From Ruminococcus sp. UBA1394 (GTDB lineage Bacteria; Bacillota; Clostridia; Oscillospirales; Ruminococcaceae), in NCBI GenBank assembly GCA_002305725.1, contig DBQM01000045.1, positions 9,566-73,565 of the forward strand: a stretch of DNA of 64,000 bases, in the 5' to 3' direction. Every line of letters begins with the position of its first letter. The stretch's first letter is position 1. The notes beneath the pieces were generated by a model, which saw only the letters and a list, made by a program, of their open reading frames with translations, did not search any database and had not been told where the DNA came from. Positions 34,073-43,584 of the stretch are shown here, piece by piece. The translations under genes and the position numbers were made by a program.

Positions 34073-35785
34073 ATGCGATTTGATGAAATCGGTCTTTCTG
34101 AGGAGATACTCAGAGCAACAGAACAAATTGGTTTTACGGAAATGACAGAGATACAGGAAAAGAGTATTCCTGTTATTTTAGAGGGTAAGGACGTTATCGG
34201 GCGCTCCAATACCGGTACGGGAAAAACAGCGGCATTCGGCATTCCGGCAGTTGAAAAGATAAAAAAAGACAGTCAGGAGGGTGTTAAGACGCTGATTCTC
34301 TGCCCCACAAGAGAGCTTGCAGTCCAGGCGGCTGACGAGATAAGAAAGTTTTCTCAGTTTATGCCTTGGGTAAAGGTTTCCGCAGTTTACGGCGGTGCGG
34401 CAATGGACAGACAGATTAGAGAACTTAAAAGGGGAGCAAATATTGTTGTTGGTACTCCCGGACGTGTTATGGACCATATCCGCAGGCGCACCCTAAAGCT
34501 TGAGCGCCTTGAAACTATTATCCTTGACGAAGCTGATGAAATGCTCAACATGGGTTTCCGTGAGGACATCGAGGAGATTCTGCAGTATGTTCCGGAAGAA
34601 CGTCAGACGATTCTCTTTTCCGCAACAATGCCGCCGGAGATTATGGCTATAACTGAAAATTATCAGAAATCTCCTGTGGTTATCAAAACGCTTTCAAAGA
34701 GCCGCACTGTTGAGGCTATCGACCAGTCCTATTATGCTGTAAGCAGCGGAAAAAAGGCGGACGCACTTTATGCCCTGTGGCTTTACAATGCACCGAAATC
34801 CTCTATGGTTTTCTGCAATACCAAGAAAATGGTTGACGAGCTTACTGAATTCCTGGCGTCAAAGGGCGTCAAGGCTGCCGGTATTCACGGTGATATGAAA
34901 CAGCTCCAGCGCACAACGGTAATGAACTCCTTCAAGTCCGGCAGGATAAATGTTCTTGTGGCGACCGACGTTGCGGCAAGAGGTATTGACGTAAGCGGTG
35001 TTGACGCTGTTTTCAACTTCGACCTTCCGCAGGATAATGAATACTATATCCACAGAATAGGAAGAACAGGACGTGCCGGAAAATCCGGAAAGGCTTATAC
35101 TCTTGTTTCGGGCAGAAAGCAGGTTTATGCTATAAAGGCGCTTGCAAAGTATACCAAATCTGAAATAACAGAACAGCAGCTGCCGGATAAATCTGAGATA
35201 ATCGGCTCCAAACTTGAGGCGTTTGCTGAAAGAATTGAAAACTACTGTCAGAGGGATATTGTGACCGAAACGGACAGACTTTTTGAGATACTCGCAGAAA
35301 AAGGCATTTCAGCTGAACAAATCGCAATGGCGCTTTGCAGCAGGAAAATTTCAAAGGAACTGAAAAATATTCCTGAGGTGCATTCGGAAACTTATAAGAC
35401 CGAAAAGCGCAGCAGAAAGGGCGGAAACGGAAAGACTGTCAAAGTCGATATCAATATCGGAAGAATGCATAAAATTGCTCCGAACTATATCCTCGGAGCA
35501 CTTGTTGACGCAACGGGAATGTCCGGAAAGGATTTCGGAAAAATTGATATTCACGACAGGCATACCACCGTTGAAGTACCTGATTCTGAAAGCGGATACA
35601 TTATTGACTCAATGAAAAACAGCCGTATCAACGGCAATAAGGTAACTGTCAGACTGTATGAACCTTCAGGCAGAAACCGGAATTACAGAGAGAAAAATTC
35701 CGGCAGAGGCAAAAAAGGTCCAAACAGAAACGGCGGTTATGGAAACGGAAAAAAACGTTATTCCGGTTCACATAAGAAAAGATAA
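34073..35785 (+). CDS. DEAD-box RNA helicase with DbpA-type RNA-binding domain
   Basis: A 570-aa RNA helicase. Motifs: the Q-motif (GFTEMTEIQEKSIP), SNTGTGKTAAFG (I), PTRELA (Ia), TPGRVMDH (Ib), DEADEML (II), SATMP (III), IHGDMKQ (IV), VATDVAARGIDV (V), HRIGRTGRAG (VI). Residues about 460-535 are a DbpA RNA-binding domain (INIGRMHKIAPNYILGALVD), and the tail is Gly/Arg/Lys rich. This is the CsdA/DeaD or CshA type that helps ribosome assembly and RNA decay, often in the cold. AAAGGAA lies ahead of the ATG. Confidence 0.93.
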   Translation: MRFDEIGLSEEILRATEQIGFTEMTEIQEKSIPVILEGKDVIGRSNTGTGKTAAFGIPAVEKIKKDSQEGVKTLILCPTRELAVQAADEIRKFSQFMPWVKVSAVYGGAAMDRQIRELKRGANIVVGTPGRVMDHIRRRTLKLERLETIILDEADEMLNMGFREDIEEILQYVPEERQTILFSATMPPEIMAITENYQKSPVVIKTLSKSRTVEAIDQSYYAVSSGKKADALYALWLYNAPKSSMVFCNTKKMVDELTEFLASKGVKAAGIHGDMKQLQRTTVMNSFKSGRINVLVATDVAARGIDVSGVDAVFNFDLPQDNEYYIHRIGRTGRAGKSGKAYTLVSGRKQVYAIKALAKYTKSEITEQQLPDKSEIIGSKLEAFAERIENYCQRDIVTETDRLFEILAEKGISAEQIAMALCSRKISKELKNIPEVHSETYKTEKRSRKGGNGKTVKVDINIGRMHKIAPNYILGALVDATGMSGKDFGKIDIHDRHTTVEVPDSESGYIIDSMKNSRINGNKVTVRLYEPSGRNRNYREKNSGRGKKGPNRNGGYGNGKKRYSGSHKKR

Positions 35786-35837
35786 GGCGTATACTGCACG
35801 GATAGTTTCCGTGTGAAAATAATTTCGGGGGAAATTT

Positions 35838-36512
35838 ATGAGGATTCTTGTTGTTGAGGACGAAGAGGCAATCGCAGAGGCTCTTGCTCATATCCTGACA
35901 AAAAATAAGTACCTGGTTGATACCTGTTATGACGGCGAAAGCGGTTATGACAATGCTATGACTGGTATTTATGATCTTATAATTTTAGATATCATGCTTC
36001 CCGGTATGAACGGTCTGGATATACTTTGCGGAATCAGAAAGAACGGTATTTCATGTCCTGTTCTGCTGCTTACTGCAAAGGACGAAATCTCCGACAAGGT
36101 AAAGGGACTTGATTCAGGCGCTGACGACTATCTGACAAAGCCGTTTGCCATGGAGGAACTTCTTGCAAGAATCAGATCACTTTCAAGAAGGACTGACCAT
36201 GCGATAAATGATAACACTCTCAGCTATTCGGATATAACCCTGAATCTGCAGACCTATGAACTTTCCTGCGGCGGAAATTCTCTTGCGCTCGGACTGAAGG
36301 AATTCAGCATAATGGAATACCTGCTAAATAATCCAAACAAGGTTATAAGCAAGGAAAAGATGATTGAAAAGATATGGGGATATGATTCCGATGCTGAATA
36401 CAACAATGTAGAAGTCTACATATCATTTCTCCGAAAAAAGCTGCGTCATATTCATTCCGTAACATCTATAAAAACTGTAAGGGGAGTGGGGTATCGTCTG
36501 GAGGAATCTTAA
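35838..36512 (+). CDS. OmpR-family response regulator
   Basis: A 224-aa regulator: acidic pair in VVEDEEAIA, phospho-accepting Asp in DLIILDIMLPGMNG, Lys in DYLTKPFAMEELL. The C-terminal winged helix contains EYNNVEVYISFLRKKL and IKTVRGVGYRLEE. It ends one base before the kinase start, so the two form an operon. Confidence 0.94.
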   Translation: MRILVVEDEEAIAEALAHILTKNKYLVDTCYDGESGYDNAMTGIYDLIILDIMLPGMNGLDILCGIRKNGISCPVLLLTAKDEISDKVKGLDSGADDYLTKPFAMEELLARIRSLSRRTDHAINDNTLSYSDITLNLQTYELSCGGNSLALGLKEFSIMEYLLNNPNKVISKEKMIEKIWGYDSDAEYNNVEVYISFLRKKLRHIHSVTSIKTVRGVGYRLEES

Positions 36513-38333
36513 ATGATAAAAAAACTCAGACGAAGATTTATTATTGTGAATATGAGCATTCTGACCTGCGTCCTTTTCGGTGTGCTTGCAGGGATATTTG
36601 CTTATATGTACAGCTCAGAGGTGAAAATTTCCTATGAGCTTATGGAGTCAATACTGAACGAAAGGGATATTGAATTCAAGGAACCAGTGAGGGTTTCCAA
36701 ATCAGCTGAGGCGGTCACTTTTGCTGACAAGCAGAAAGTGTCACTTATGAGTCTTCAGAACATGGCTTATGAATATGAGGATTATCAGGAATATTACTAT
36801 GAAGATTACTATGAGCATTATCCTGATGATTACTGGAATGATGGAAGAAGACCATTCCCGGACGATCCGGGCGTTCCTCCCGAACCATTTCCGCAGGAAC
36901 CTACAAGACCTCAGTGGGAAGAACCCCCTATGCCTACTGACAACAACTCCCGTCCTGATTCAGAACCAGATGATGACAGCGAGCCTGATGATGACGATGA
37001 CAGCGAGCATGATGATGACGATGACAGCCATTCAAGTGTTCCTGATGACAAAGACAGCAGTGTAAACACCCGCCCGGATAATCCTACAAATCAGAATACT
37101 CAGCCGCCGGACGGCAATCATCAGTCAGAAAGCAGTCAGAATGATGAAAGCAGCAGTCCTACCAAGCCGCAGACCGAAAAGCCGACTCAGACAACTGCCC
37201 CCGACGCCAGCGAAAATACTGAGGTTAAGAAAACTACTGTAACAAGTGTTACCACTGAACTTCATCCGAAGCCCCGTGACCCTTACAGGGGAAACGTTAA
37301 ACGTGCGTATGTAATGGTGCAGTTTAATAAAAATGATGATATCGACAGAATCGTTTATCAGTATTTTGACGAGGCTGACGAAGATGAAATCAAAGAGGCG
37401 GCAAAGACTATAATTCAGAGTGATAGTGACAGAGGAAAACTGACCATTGGTGATTACAAGCTGAGATACATGAAAAAGGAAAATCCGAGAATGATAAACG
37501 GCGGCAGCCGTCTGCTGTTCCTTGACAGGACCCTTGAAATCTCAACTATCAACAGAATGCTCTTTATATTCATTATTATAGGCAGCGTCGGCGTTGTAAT
37601 CACATTCTGTATAAGTGTTGTGCTTGCAAACTGGACTATAAAGCCTGTTGACAAGGCATGGCAGCAGCAAAAGCAGTTTGTGGCTGATGCGTCCCATGAG
37701 CTGAAAACTCCTCTGACTGTTATTTCCGCAAATACTGACGTTATTCTTTCAAATGCTGACGATACAGTGGAGAGCCAGTCCAAGTGGCTGAACTATATCA
37801 AGGAAGAAACAAAGAGAATGACAAAGCTTGTTAACAGTATGCTTTATATCGCAAAATATGATTCAAACGAACTGAAATTTGCGGCAACGCAGTTTGATTT
37901 AAGTGATACACTTTCAAGTATCTGTCTGCAGTATGAAGCACTTGTTTTTGAAAAGGGCAAGCAGCTGGAAACTGAAATTGAGGATAAAGTCTTTGTCAGA
38001 GGAGACGAGGACAAAATCAAGCAGCTGATAAACATACTTCTTGACAATGCCCAGAAATATTCAACAGATAACGGCAAGATAAAGGCTATGCTTTCAAGGG
38101 ATCAGAAAACCGGCAAGATAAAGCTTGCAGTTGCCAACACAAGCGATTACATTGCACCTGATAAACTGGAAAAGATTTTTGACAGATTCTACAGGCTTGA
38201 CGATTCACGAAACAGAAAAACCGGCGGCAGCGGACTGGGACTGAATATCGCAAAGTCCATAGTCGAGGCTCACGGCGGAGAGATAAAGGCTACTCATGAA
38301 AATGGTGTGACCTGCTTTACGGTGACGATGTAA
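36513..38333 (+). CDS. Sensor histidine kinase with Asp/Pro-rich extracellular domain
   Basis: A 606-aa kinase: TM1 about residues 10-32, a long extracellular region to about 350, TM2 about 351-375, then a kinase core. The H-box is FVADASHELKTPLTVISANTD, the N-box LINILLDNAQKY, then NTSDYIAPDKLEKIFDRFYR and GGSGLGLNIAKSIV. Residues about 85-255 are low complexity: a Tyr/Glu/Asp stretch (YEDYQEYYYEDYYEHYPDD), a Pro-rich part, acidic DDDSEPDDDDDSEHDDDDDS, then a Ser/Thr/Pro linker. A short folded domain (about 265-335) precedes TM2. The acidic tract suggests cation or cell-wall sensing, which is inference. Confidence 0.9.
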   Translation: MIKKLRRRFIIVNMSILTCVLFGVLAGIFAYMYSSEVKISYELMESILNERDIEFKEPVRVSKSAEAVTFADKQKVSLMSLQNMAYEYEDYQEYYYEDYYEHYPDDYWNDGRRPFPDDPGVPPEPFPQEPTRPQWEEPPMPTDNNSRPDSEPDDDSEPDDDDDSEHDDDDDSHSSVPDDKDSSVNTRPDNPTNQNTQPPDGNHQSESSQNDESSSPTKPQTEKPTQTTAPDASENTEVKKTTVTSVTTELHPKPRDPYRGNVKRAYVMVQFNKNDDIDRIVYQYFDEADEDEIKEAAKTIIQSDSDRGKLTIGDYKLRYMKKENPRMINGGSRLLFLDRTLEISTINRMLFIFIIIGSVGVVITFCISVVLANWTIKPVDKAWQQQKQFVADASHELKTPLTVISANTDVILSNADDTVESQSKWLNYIKEETKRMTKLVNSMLYIAKYDSNELKFAATQFDLSDTLSSICLQYEALVFEKGKQLETEIEDKVFVRGDEDKIKQLINILLDNAQKYSTDNGKIKAMLSRDQKTGKIKLAVANTSDYIAPDKLEKIFDRFYRLDDSRNRKTGGSGLGLNIAKSIVEAHGGEIKATHENGVTCFTVTM

Positions 38334-38365
38334 GAGCGAAAAAGTACAAAAAACACCCAAATCCA

Positions 38366-38402
38366 AAAAATCGCCAGACTTTTTTAGGCTGGCGATTTTT
38401 TA
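38366..38402 (+). terminator. intrinsic terminator after the kinase gene
   Basis: Arms TCGCCAG and CTGGCGA with an 11-nt loop and flanking A and T runs. Confidence 0.85.
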
Positions 38403-38460
38403 CTTTTGTTGCGGTAGTCCTGCTGTTTGCCGATACTTTTGAATCAGAGTTTTTGTCAGA

Positions 38461-38494
38461 AATGCTCCTGCGTATTTCGCAGGAGCATTTTGCT
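38461..38494. terminator. bidirectional terminator at the end of the glutamate synthase operon
   Basis: Arms AATGCTCCTGCG and CGCAGGAGCATT form a long perfect stem with a short loop, next to the stop codon of the last minus-strand gene. Confidence 0.85.
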
Positions 38495-39219
38495 TAGTTA
38501 TTTGTATAAAGCCTCTTATACGGATTCTGGCTGTTAGGAGTCAGAACATAGAAGCTCTTGTTGATAATCTTTGAAATATCATAATCAAAGTTGTCGCAGT
38601 ATTCTTTTAAAAGGTCTGTAATTTCGTAAAGGTCATCTGCTGTGGCTTTCTTTGCGGAAACCTGTGCAGGAAGATTCTGCGGGAGCTTTTCAGTACAGAT
38701 GTAGATTTTGCCGCCGTGCATACCTGTACCGCAGAAGTGACCTACAGGAGGAGTGTTCTTGTCGCAGTTGATGCCCAGTACTATAATAATACCGCCTGCC
38801 TGATACTCCCCGAGAAAGCTTCCGGCTGTTCCGCCGATAACCAGTACCGGAACTTTATCCTCAAAAGCTTTCATGTGGATACCGGCTCTGTATCCGGCGT
38901 TGTCACGGACGAAAATCTTTCCGCCTCTCATGGCATAGCCTGTTGCGTCACCGGAAGAACCGTGAATGATGATAGAGCCTTCGTTCATTGTGTCGCCTGT
39001 TGCATCCTGCGCATTGCCGTTTACAATGATGTCTGCACCGTTTAAATATGCTCCGAGGGCGTTTCCGGGAGTACCGTTTATTGTAACTTCCTTATTGGAA
39101 AGACCGCTTGCAATATATCTCTGACCGATACAGTTGTCAATCAGAACACGCTTTTCAGGTGTGTTTCTTACCTGTTCGTTGAGTTCCTTAAAATGCATAA
39201 GTCCGGCTGTTATATTCAT
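38494..39219 (-). CDS. Glutamate synthase GXGXG (alpha-subunit C-terminal) domain protein
   Basis: A 241-aa stand-alone beta-helix domain equal to the C-terminal part of the large glutamate synthase subunit: repeats such as ALGAYLNGADIIVNGNAQDATGD, GSIIIHGSSGDATGYAMRGGKI and GKIYICTEKL. It helps form the synthase assembly in split enzymes. The start overlaps the stop of the FAD protein (TAATG), and its ribosome site is within the last codons of that gene. It is the last gene of the operon. Confidence 0.92.
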   Translation of the reverse strand: MNITAGLMHFKELNEQVRNTPEKRVLIDNCIGQRYIASGLSNKEVTINGTPGNALGAYLNGADIIVNGNAQDATGDTMNEGSIIIHGSSGDATGYAMRGGKIFVRDNAGYRAGIHMKAFEDKVPVLVIGGTAGSFLGEYQAGGIIIVLGINCDKNTPPVGHFCGTGMHGGKIYICTEKLPQNLPAQVSAKKATADDLYEITDLLKEYCDNFDYDISKIINKSFYVLTPNSQNPYKRLYTNN

Positions 39220-40448
39220 TATCTGACACCTCCAAGCTGTTCTTTTCTGTCAGCAAGTGAAAAAGCCATAAGCTGAGGCTTTTCCTTTACAAGCTCAAAA
39301 TCAATTGAATCAAGCGGAACCTGTTCACGGATAAGCTTTGTGTAAATACCTGCTCTTGAAATATCGCCTATCATGATGTAACCCTTTAAAAGGTTATCCT
39401 TTGTTACAAGCATTTTGTAGTTTTCGCCGTCAGCGTAAACTGTCTTTTCGCCGTCATAGCTGCCGGCAGTTATCATGTGATAGCCGAAGAAACCGATAGC
39501 GTTCATCGGGATAGCCTTGTCATAAGGCTTGTCTGTACCGGTCATGTGAAGTCCGGCAGTTTCGCCCTGCATATATGCGTTAGGGAGAAGAGCCAGGATT
39601 CTGTCTGTATCAGTTGTAATGTCGTGGCTTTCTGTACAGTCACCTGCGGAGTAGATACCCGGAAGTGAAGTGCGGCAGAAACGGTCTGTAACAATTCCCT
39701 TGTTAACATTTCCGCCTGCTTCCTTTACAAGCTCTGTGTTTGGTCTTACGCCGACTGCGATAACAAGTACATCAAACTCAACAGTTTCACCGTTTGTAAG
39801 CTTGGCCTTGTTTCCGTCAAACTCAGCGGCGGAAGTACCCAGCATAAACTCAACGCCCTTTTCCTCAATTGACTTCTGAACAAGCTCAGAGCCTGTTTCA
39901 TCAAGAATTGACGGGAGTATTCTGTCCGCAAGGTCGATAACAGTAAGACTGCCGATTTTATCAAGAATACCTTCAGCGCATTTCAGACCGATAAGACCAG
40001 CGCCCACTATAAGCACTCTTGAATCCTTTGTGAGAACGCTGTCCAGCGCCTTTGCGTCGTCAAGAGTCATGAATGTGAACTTGTTCTCAACTGTGTCAAG
40101 TCCTTTCATAGGAGGGACAAACGGTCTTGAACCTGTGGCAACAAGCAGCTTGTCATAAGGTACTGCCTTGCCGTCGTCAAGCATGACCTTTCTGTTTTTG
40201 GTATCTATCTTGACTGCCTTTTTACCGAGGATAGGAGTAACGTCATTGTCCTTGTAAAAGCTGTCCGGACGGTATTTCATTCTCTCCTCATCAGTTTTGC
40301 CGTACAGGAGGTATGAAATAAGCGGACGGGAATAAGTGTGGTGCTTTTCGTCGGAAATAACGGTTATTGCGCTTTCCTTATCATTCTTGCGGATTCCCTC
40401 GATACAGCCGACAGCCGCAGCGGAATTGCCGATAATTACATAATTCAT
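39219..40448 (-). CDS. FAD-dependent pyridine nucleotide-disulfide oxidoreductase (glutamate synthase electron input)
   Basis: A two-dinucleotide-fold flavoprotein of about 409 aa. FAD-binding YVIIGNSAAAVGCIEGIRK is at the N-terminus, the NAD(P)H motif VLIVGAGLIGLKCAEGI is near residue 145, and the second FAD motif is GIYSAGDCTE. It resembles NADH oxidase or nitrite reductase FAD subunits and is expected to pass electrons from NAD(P)H to the ferredoxin and synthase encoded beside it. The ATG at 40448 is favoured, with AGAGAGG 11 nt upstream; a GTG at 40460 lies too close to it. Confidence 0.88.
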   Translation of the reverse strand: MNYVIIGNSAAAVGCIEGIRKNDKESAITVISDEKHHTYSRPLISYLLYGKTDEERMKYRPDSFYKDNDVTPILGKKAVKIDTKNRKVMLDDGKAVPYDKLLVATGSRPFVPPMKGLDTVENKFTFMTLDDAKALDSVLTKDSRVLIVGAGLIGLKCAEGILDKIGSLTVIDLADRILPSILDETGSELVQKSIEEKGVEFMLGTSAAEFDGNKAKLTNGETVEFDVLVIAVGVRPNTELVKEAGGNVNKGIVTDRFCRTSLPGIYSAGDCTESHDITTDTDRILALLPNAYMQGETAGLHMTGTDKPYDKAIPMNAIGFFGYHMITAGSYDGEKTVYADGENYKMLVTKDNLLKGYIMIGDISRAGIYTKLIREQVPLDSIDFELVKEKPQLMAFSLADRKEQLGGVR

Positions 40449-40468
40449 CTTAAAAAACACCTCTCTTA

Positions 40469-40918
40469 CTATCTTTCTTCAAATACTATTGCATTGTTGG
40501 GACATCCTGCAACACAAGCCGGAGAGCCGCATGAATTCCTGGTGCAAAGCTCGCATTTCTGAGCAACATGACCGTCCTCAGCCGGCATGATTGCACCGTA
40601 AGGACATGACAGAACGCAGGTGTAGCAGCCGACGCATTTGTCCTGGTCTATTTCGATAACACCGTCTTTTACGCTTAAAGCTCCGGCGATACAGCCCTTT
40701 ACACAGAGAGGGTCTGTACAGTGGCGGCAGGAAACAGCGAAGTAAATGCCGTCATTTTCCTCGACCTGAATCTTAGGGAAGATTTTCTTGCCTTTCAAAG
40801 CCTTTGCCATTTCGTTTGCCTTTGATTTTCCGGCTGAAACTGTGTTTGCAAAAGCACAGTTGTATTCGCAGAGGTGACATCCAAGACACCATTCTTCATT
40901 AACAAATATTCTTTTCAT
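40469..40918 (-). CDS. 4Fe-4S ferredoxin, multi-cluster (HycB/NuoI-like)
   Basis: A 149-aa iron-sulfur protein with four Cys motifs: CLGCHLCEYNC, CRHCTDPLCVKGC, CVGCYTCVLSC and CELC (before NSCGSPACVAGCPNNA). It matches the DMSO-reductase beta or HycB type electron carriers. In this operon it would connect the FAD subunit to the FMN synthase subunit. AGGAGG precedes the ATG. Confidence 0.9.
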   Translation of the reverse strand: MKRIFVNEEWCLGCHLCEYNCAFANTVSAGKSKANEMAKALKGKKIFPKIQVEENDGIYFAVSCRHCTDPLCVKGCIAGALSVKDGVIEIDQDKCVGCYTCVLSCPYGAIMPAEDGHVAQKCELCTRNSCGSPACVAGCPNNAIVFEER

Positions 40919-40932
40919 GAGTCCAGTCCTCC

Positions 40933-42432
40933 TTATTCGCCGGCGTGCTTGATACCGAGTATTTCAAGCTCTTTTTCGTTTAAGCCAACTCCTCTGAGCA
41001 TGAGTCTGTTGCCCTTTAAGCTTTCGATAGAGTTGATACCCATACCGCCCATCATTTCCTTGATTTCGTGATTCCATGCCTCAACGAGATTTACAAGTCG
41101 CTTGTAGCCGACGTCAGGATTAAGACGCTTAACAAGGTCCGGACGCTGTGTTGCGATACCCCAGTTGCACTTTGCCGCATGACAGGCTCTGCACTGGTGA
41201 CAGCCCATAGCGATACAAGCTGCAGAACCGATATAAACAGCGTCAGCACCGAGAGCGATAGCCTTTACAACATCAGCAGAGTTTCTGATACTTCCGCCTA
41301 CAACGATTGAAACGTTTCCTCTGATGCCTTCCTGTCTTAAACGCTCGTCAACGCTTGCAAGGGCAAGTTCAATCGGAATACCAACGTTATCTCTGATTCT
41401 TGTAGGAGCAGCACCTGTACCGCCTCTGAAACCGTCGATAGCGATAATGTCAGCACCGCTTCTTGCAATACCGGAGGCAATTGCTGCAACGTTGTGAACA
41501 GCGGCAATTTTAACGATTACCGGCTTCTTGTATTCAGTAGCTTCTTTAAGGGAGAATACCAGCTGACGGAGGTCTTCGATAGAGTAGATGTCGTGGTGCG
41601 GCGCAGGGGAGATTGCGTCTGAACCCTCCGGAATCATTCTTGTTCTTGAAACCTCGCCGACTGTCTTTGTTCCCGGCAGATGTCCGCCGATACCAGGCTT
41701 TGCACCCTGTCCCATTTTGATTTCGATTGCAGCGCCTGCTTCAAGATATTCCTTGTGAACGCCGAAACGTCCGGACGCTACCTGAACGATTGTGTTAGGA
41801 CCGTATTTGTAGAAGTCCTTGTGAAGTCCGCCCTCACCTGTATTGTAGTATGTACCCAGCTCTGCAGCGGCTCTTGCAAGGCTCTCGTGAGCGTTTTTGC
41901 TTATTGAACCGAATGACATAGCGGAGAACATGATAGGCACTTCAAGCTTTAACTGGCTTGAAAGATTGTTTACTATCTTTCCGTTTTCATCTCTCTTGAC
42001 CTCAGTAGGTTTCTGACCTAAGAAAGTTCTTGTTTCCATTGGTTCACGGAGAGGGTCGATAGGAGGGTTTGTAACCTGTGACGCATTGATAAGGATTTTG
42101 TCCCAGTAAACCGGCAGCGGCTTTGGGTTGCCCATTGAGGAGAGCAGTACGCCGCCTGTTTCAGCCTGCTTGTATATTTCCTTGATGTTTTCCATTGTCC
42201 AGTTGGCATTTTCTCTGAAAGTGTTGTCTGACTTTACAATTTTCAGCGCTCTTGTAGGACAGAGTGTAACGCATCTCTGGCAGTTTACGCACTTTGATTC
42301 GTCGCACATCATTTTGCCTAAATCGGCGTCATAATAATGAACTTCGTTTGCACATTGTCTTTCACACGCACGGCAGCCGATACATCTGTCTGCATTGCGC
42401 ACAACTTCAAATTCCGGATACTGATAATCCAT
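40933..42432 (-). CDS. Glutamate synthase, FMN-binding catalytic subunit with N-terminal ferredoxin domain
   Basis: A 499-aa protein. Residues about 10-65 form a 2[4Fe-4S] ferredoxin domain (CIGCRACERQC, CVNCQRCVTLC). The rest is the FMN-binding TIM-barrel synthase domain: PIMFSAMSFGSISKNAHESLA, GQGAKPGIGGHLPG, EGSDAISPAPHHDIYSIEDL, IDGFRGGTGAAPTRI and the 3Fe-4S motif CIAMGCHQCRACHAAKC. It converts 2-oxoglutarate and ammonia (from the amidotransferase partner) to glutamate. The start ATG overlaps the preceding stop codon. Confidence 0.93.
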   Translation of the reverse strand: MDYQYPEFEVVRNADRCIGCRACERQCANEVHYYDADLGKMMCDESKCVNCQRCVTLCPTRALKIVKSDNTFRENANWTMENIKEIYKQAETGGVLLSSMGNPKPLPVYWDKILINASQVTNPPIDPLREPMETRTFLGQKPTEVKRDENGKIVNNLSSQLKLEVPIMFSAMSFGSISKNAHESLARAAAELGTYYNTGEGGLHKDFYKYGPNTIVQVASGRFGVHKEYLEAGAAIEIKMGQGAKPGIGGHLPGTKTVGEVSRTRMIPEGSDAISPAPHHDIYSIEDLRQLVFSLKEATEYKKPVIVKIAAVHNVAAIASGIARSGADIIAIDGFRGGTGAAPTRIRDNVGIPIELALASVDERLRQEGIRGNVSIVVGGSIRNSADVVKAIALGADAVYIGSAACIAMGCHQCRACHAAKCNWGIATQRPDLVKRLNPDVGYKRLVNLVEAWNHEIKEMMGGMGINSIESLKGNRLMLRGVGLNEKELEILGIKHAGE

Positions 42433-43523
42433 TATTTAAGTCCCTCCTCTAAAGTAACGATAACAGGCTCTCCGCCCTTTGGAGACCAGAGCTTGTCAAG
42501 ATTCGGCTCGATAACTCTTATTGCACATTCTTCACTTGCGATATAAACCATATCGTCCTTTTCCCCTACAACCATTGAACGCAGCTTTAATCTGTCGTTT
42601 AATGCCATAAGACCGCCGTCAAATCCAACCATAATGGAGAACGGACCAGTAATAAGCATATTTGAAAAGGCGTTTCTGAAGTATGTGAGTCTTTCCCTGT
42701 CCTCAGGTTTCATGGATTCAATTGTGTCCCAGAAAGGAGCAGCAATAATTTCTGAAACCTCTGTAAATGAGAATCCCAGACGTCTGTGGAGGTAGTCGAT
42801 TATGTATGTGATAACCTCTGTGTCTGTAAGAAGAGTACATTTGTAACCGAACATTTCAATGAATCTTCTGTTTGCGTCATAGGAAGAAATTTCGCCGTTG
42901 TGAACGATTGAAAGGTCGAGCATTGCAAACGGGTGAGCACCGCCCCACCAGCCTGGTGTGTTTGTAGGATATCTTCCGTGAGCAGTCCAGCAGTAGCCCT
43001 CGTATTCGTCAAGTCTGTAGAACTCGCCGACGTCCTCAGGATAGCCGACAGCCTTGAATACACCCATGTTCTTGCCGCTTGAAAATACATATGCGCCGTT
43101 TATCGTTGTGTTGATTTTTACAACGCACTGTACAGTAAACTCGTTTTCCTCAAGCTGTGATTCTTTAAGTCTGTTTGGGAGCGGCTTTACGAAATATCTC
43201 ATAATGATTGGTTCGTTGGTGATTGCCGCAACCTTTTTGGTAGGTATTTTTGAAAGGTTTATAACGTCGAAATGCTTGTCGATGAATTTTTCACAGGCAA
43301 GCTTTGCGCTTGTGTTGTCATAGAAAATGTGGAATGCGTAAGCGTCCTTGTACTGCGGATAGATACCGTAGCCTGCAAAACCGCCGCCGAGACCGTTTGA
43401 TCTGTCGTGCATTGTAGCAATCGAGTCGATTATGGAGCGTCCGTTGAGCATCTTGCCCTTTTTTGAAAAGATACCGGAAATCGCACATCCGGAAGGGATT
43501 CTGACTTCTCCTTCTCTTAACAT
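42432..43523 (-). CDS. Class II glutamine amidotransferase subunit of glutamate synthase
   Basis: A 363-aa protein equal to the N-terminal amidotransferase domain of glutamate synthase. The candidate nucleophile is Cys13 (RIPSGCAISGIF), after a short propeptide-like start. CWTAHGRYPTNTPGWWGGAHPF with the active-site region, IVHNGEISSYDANRRFIEMFGY and LLTDTEVITYIIDYL are class II signatures. It releases ammonia from glutamine for the synthase subunit. The ATG at 43523 is fixed by AAGGAGG 8 nt upstream; a longer frame to 43631 reads through the terminator-bearing leader. Confidence 0.9.
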   Translation of the reverse strand: MLREGEVRIPSGCAISGIFSKKGKMLNGRSIIDSIATMHDRSNGLGGGFAGYGIYPQYKDAYAFHIFYDNTSAKLACEKFIDKHFDVINLSKIPTKKVAAITNEPIIMRYFVKPLPNRLKESQLEENEFTVQCVVKINTTINGAYVFSSGKNMGVFKAVGYPEDVGEFYRLDEYEGYCWTAHGRYPTNTPGWWGGAHPFAMLDLSIVHNGEISSYDANRRFIEMFGYKCTLLTDTEVITYIIDYLHRRLGFSFTEVSEIIAAPFWDTIESMKPEDRERLTYFRNAFSNMLITGPFSIMVGFDGGLMALNDRLKLRSMVVGEKDDMVYIASEECAIRVIEPNLDKLWSPKGGEPVIVTLEEGLK

Positions 43524-43584
43524 AATTTGTTCCTCCTTGGATGAAAATTGAATTTTCAACAGAACTGTCTGCAAAAAAATAAAA

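Noticed and set aside
36769..37065. 98-aa Met/Thr-rich frame inside the kinase gene
   Set aside because: It is the alternative frame of the Asp-codon-rich tract and shows only low-complexity residues.
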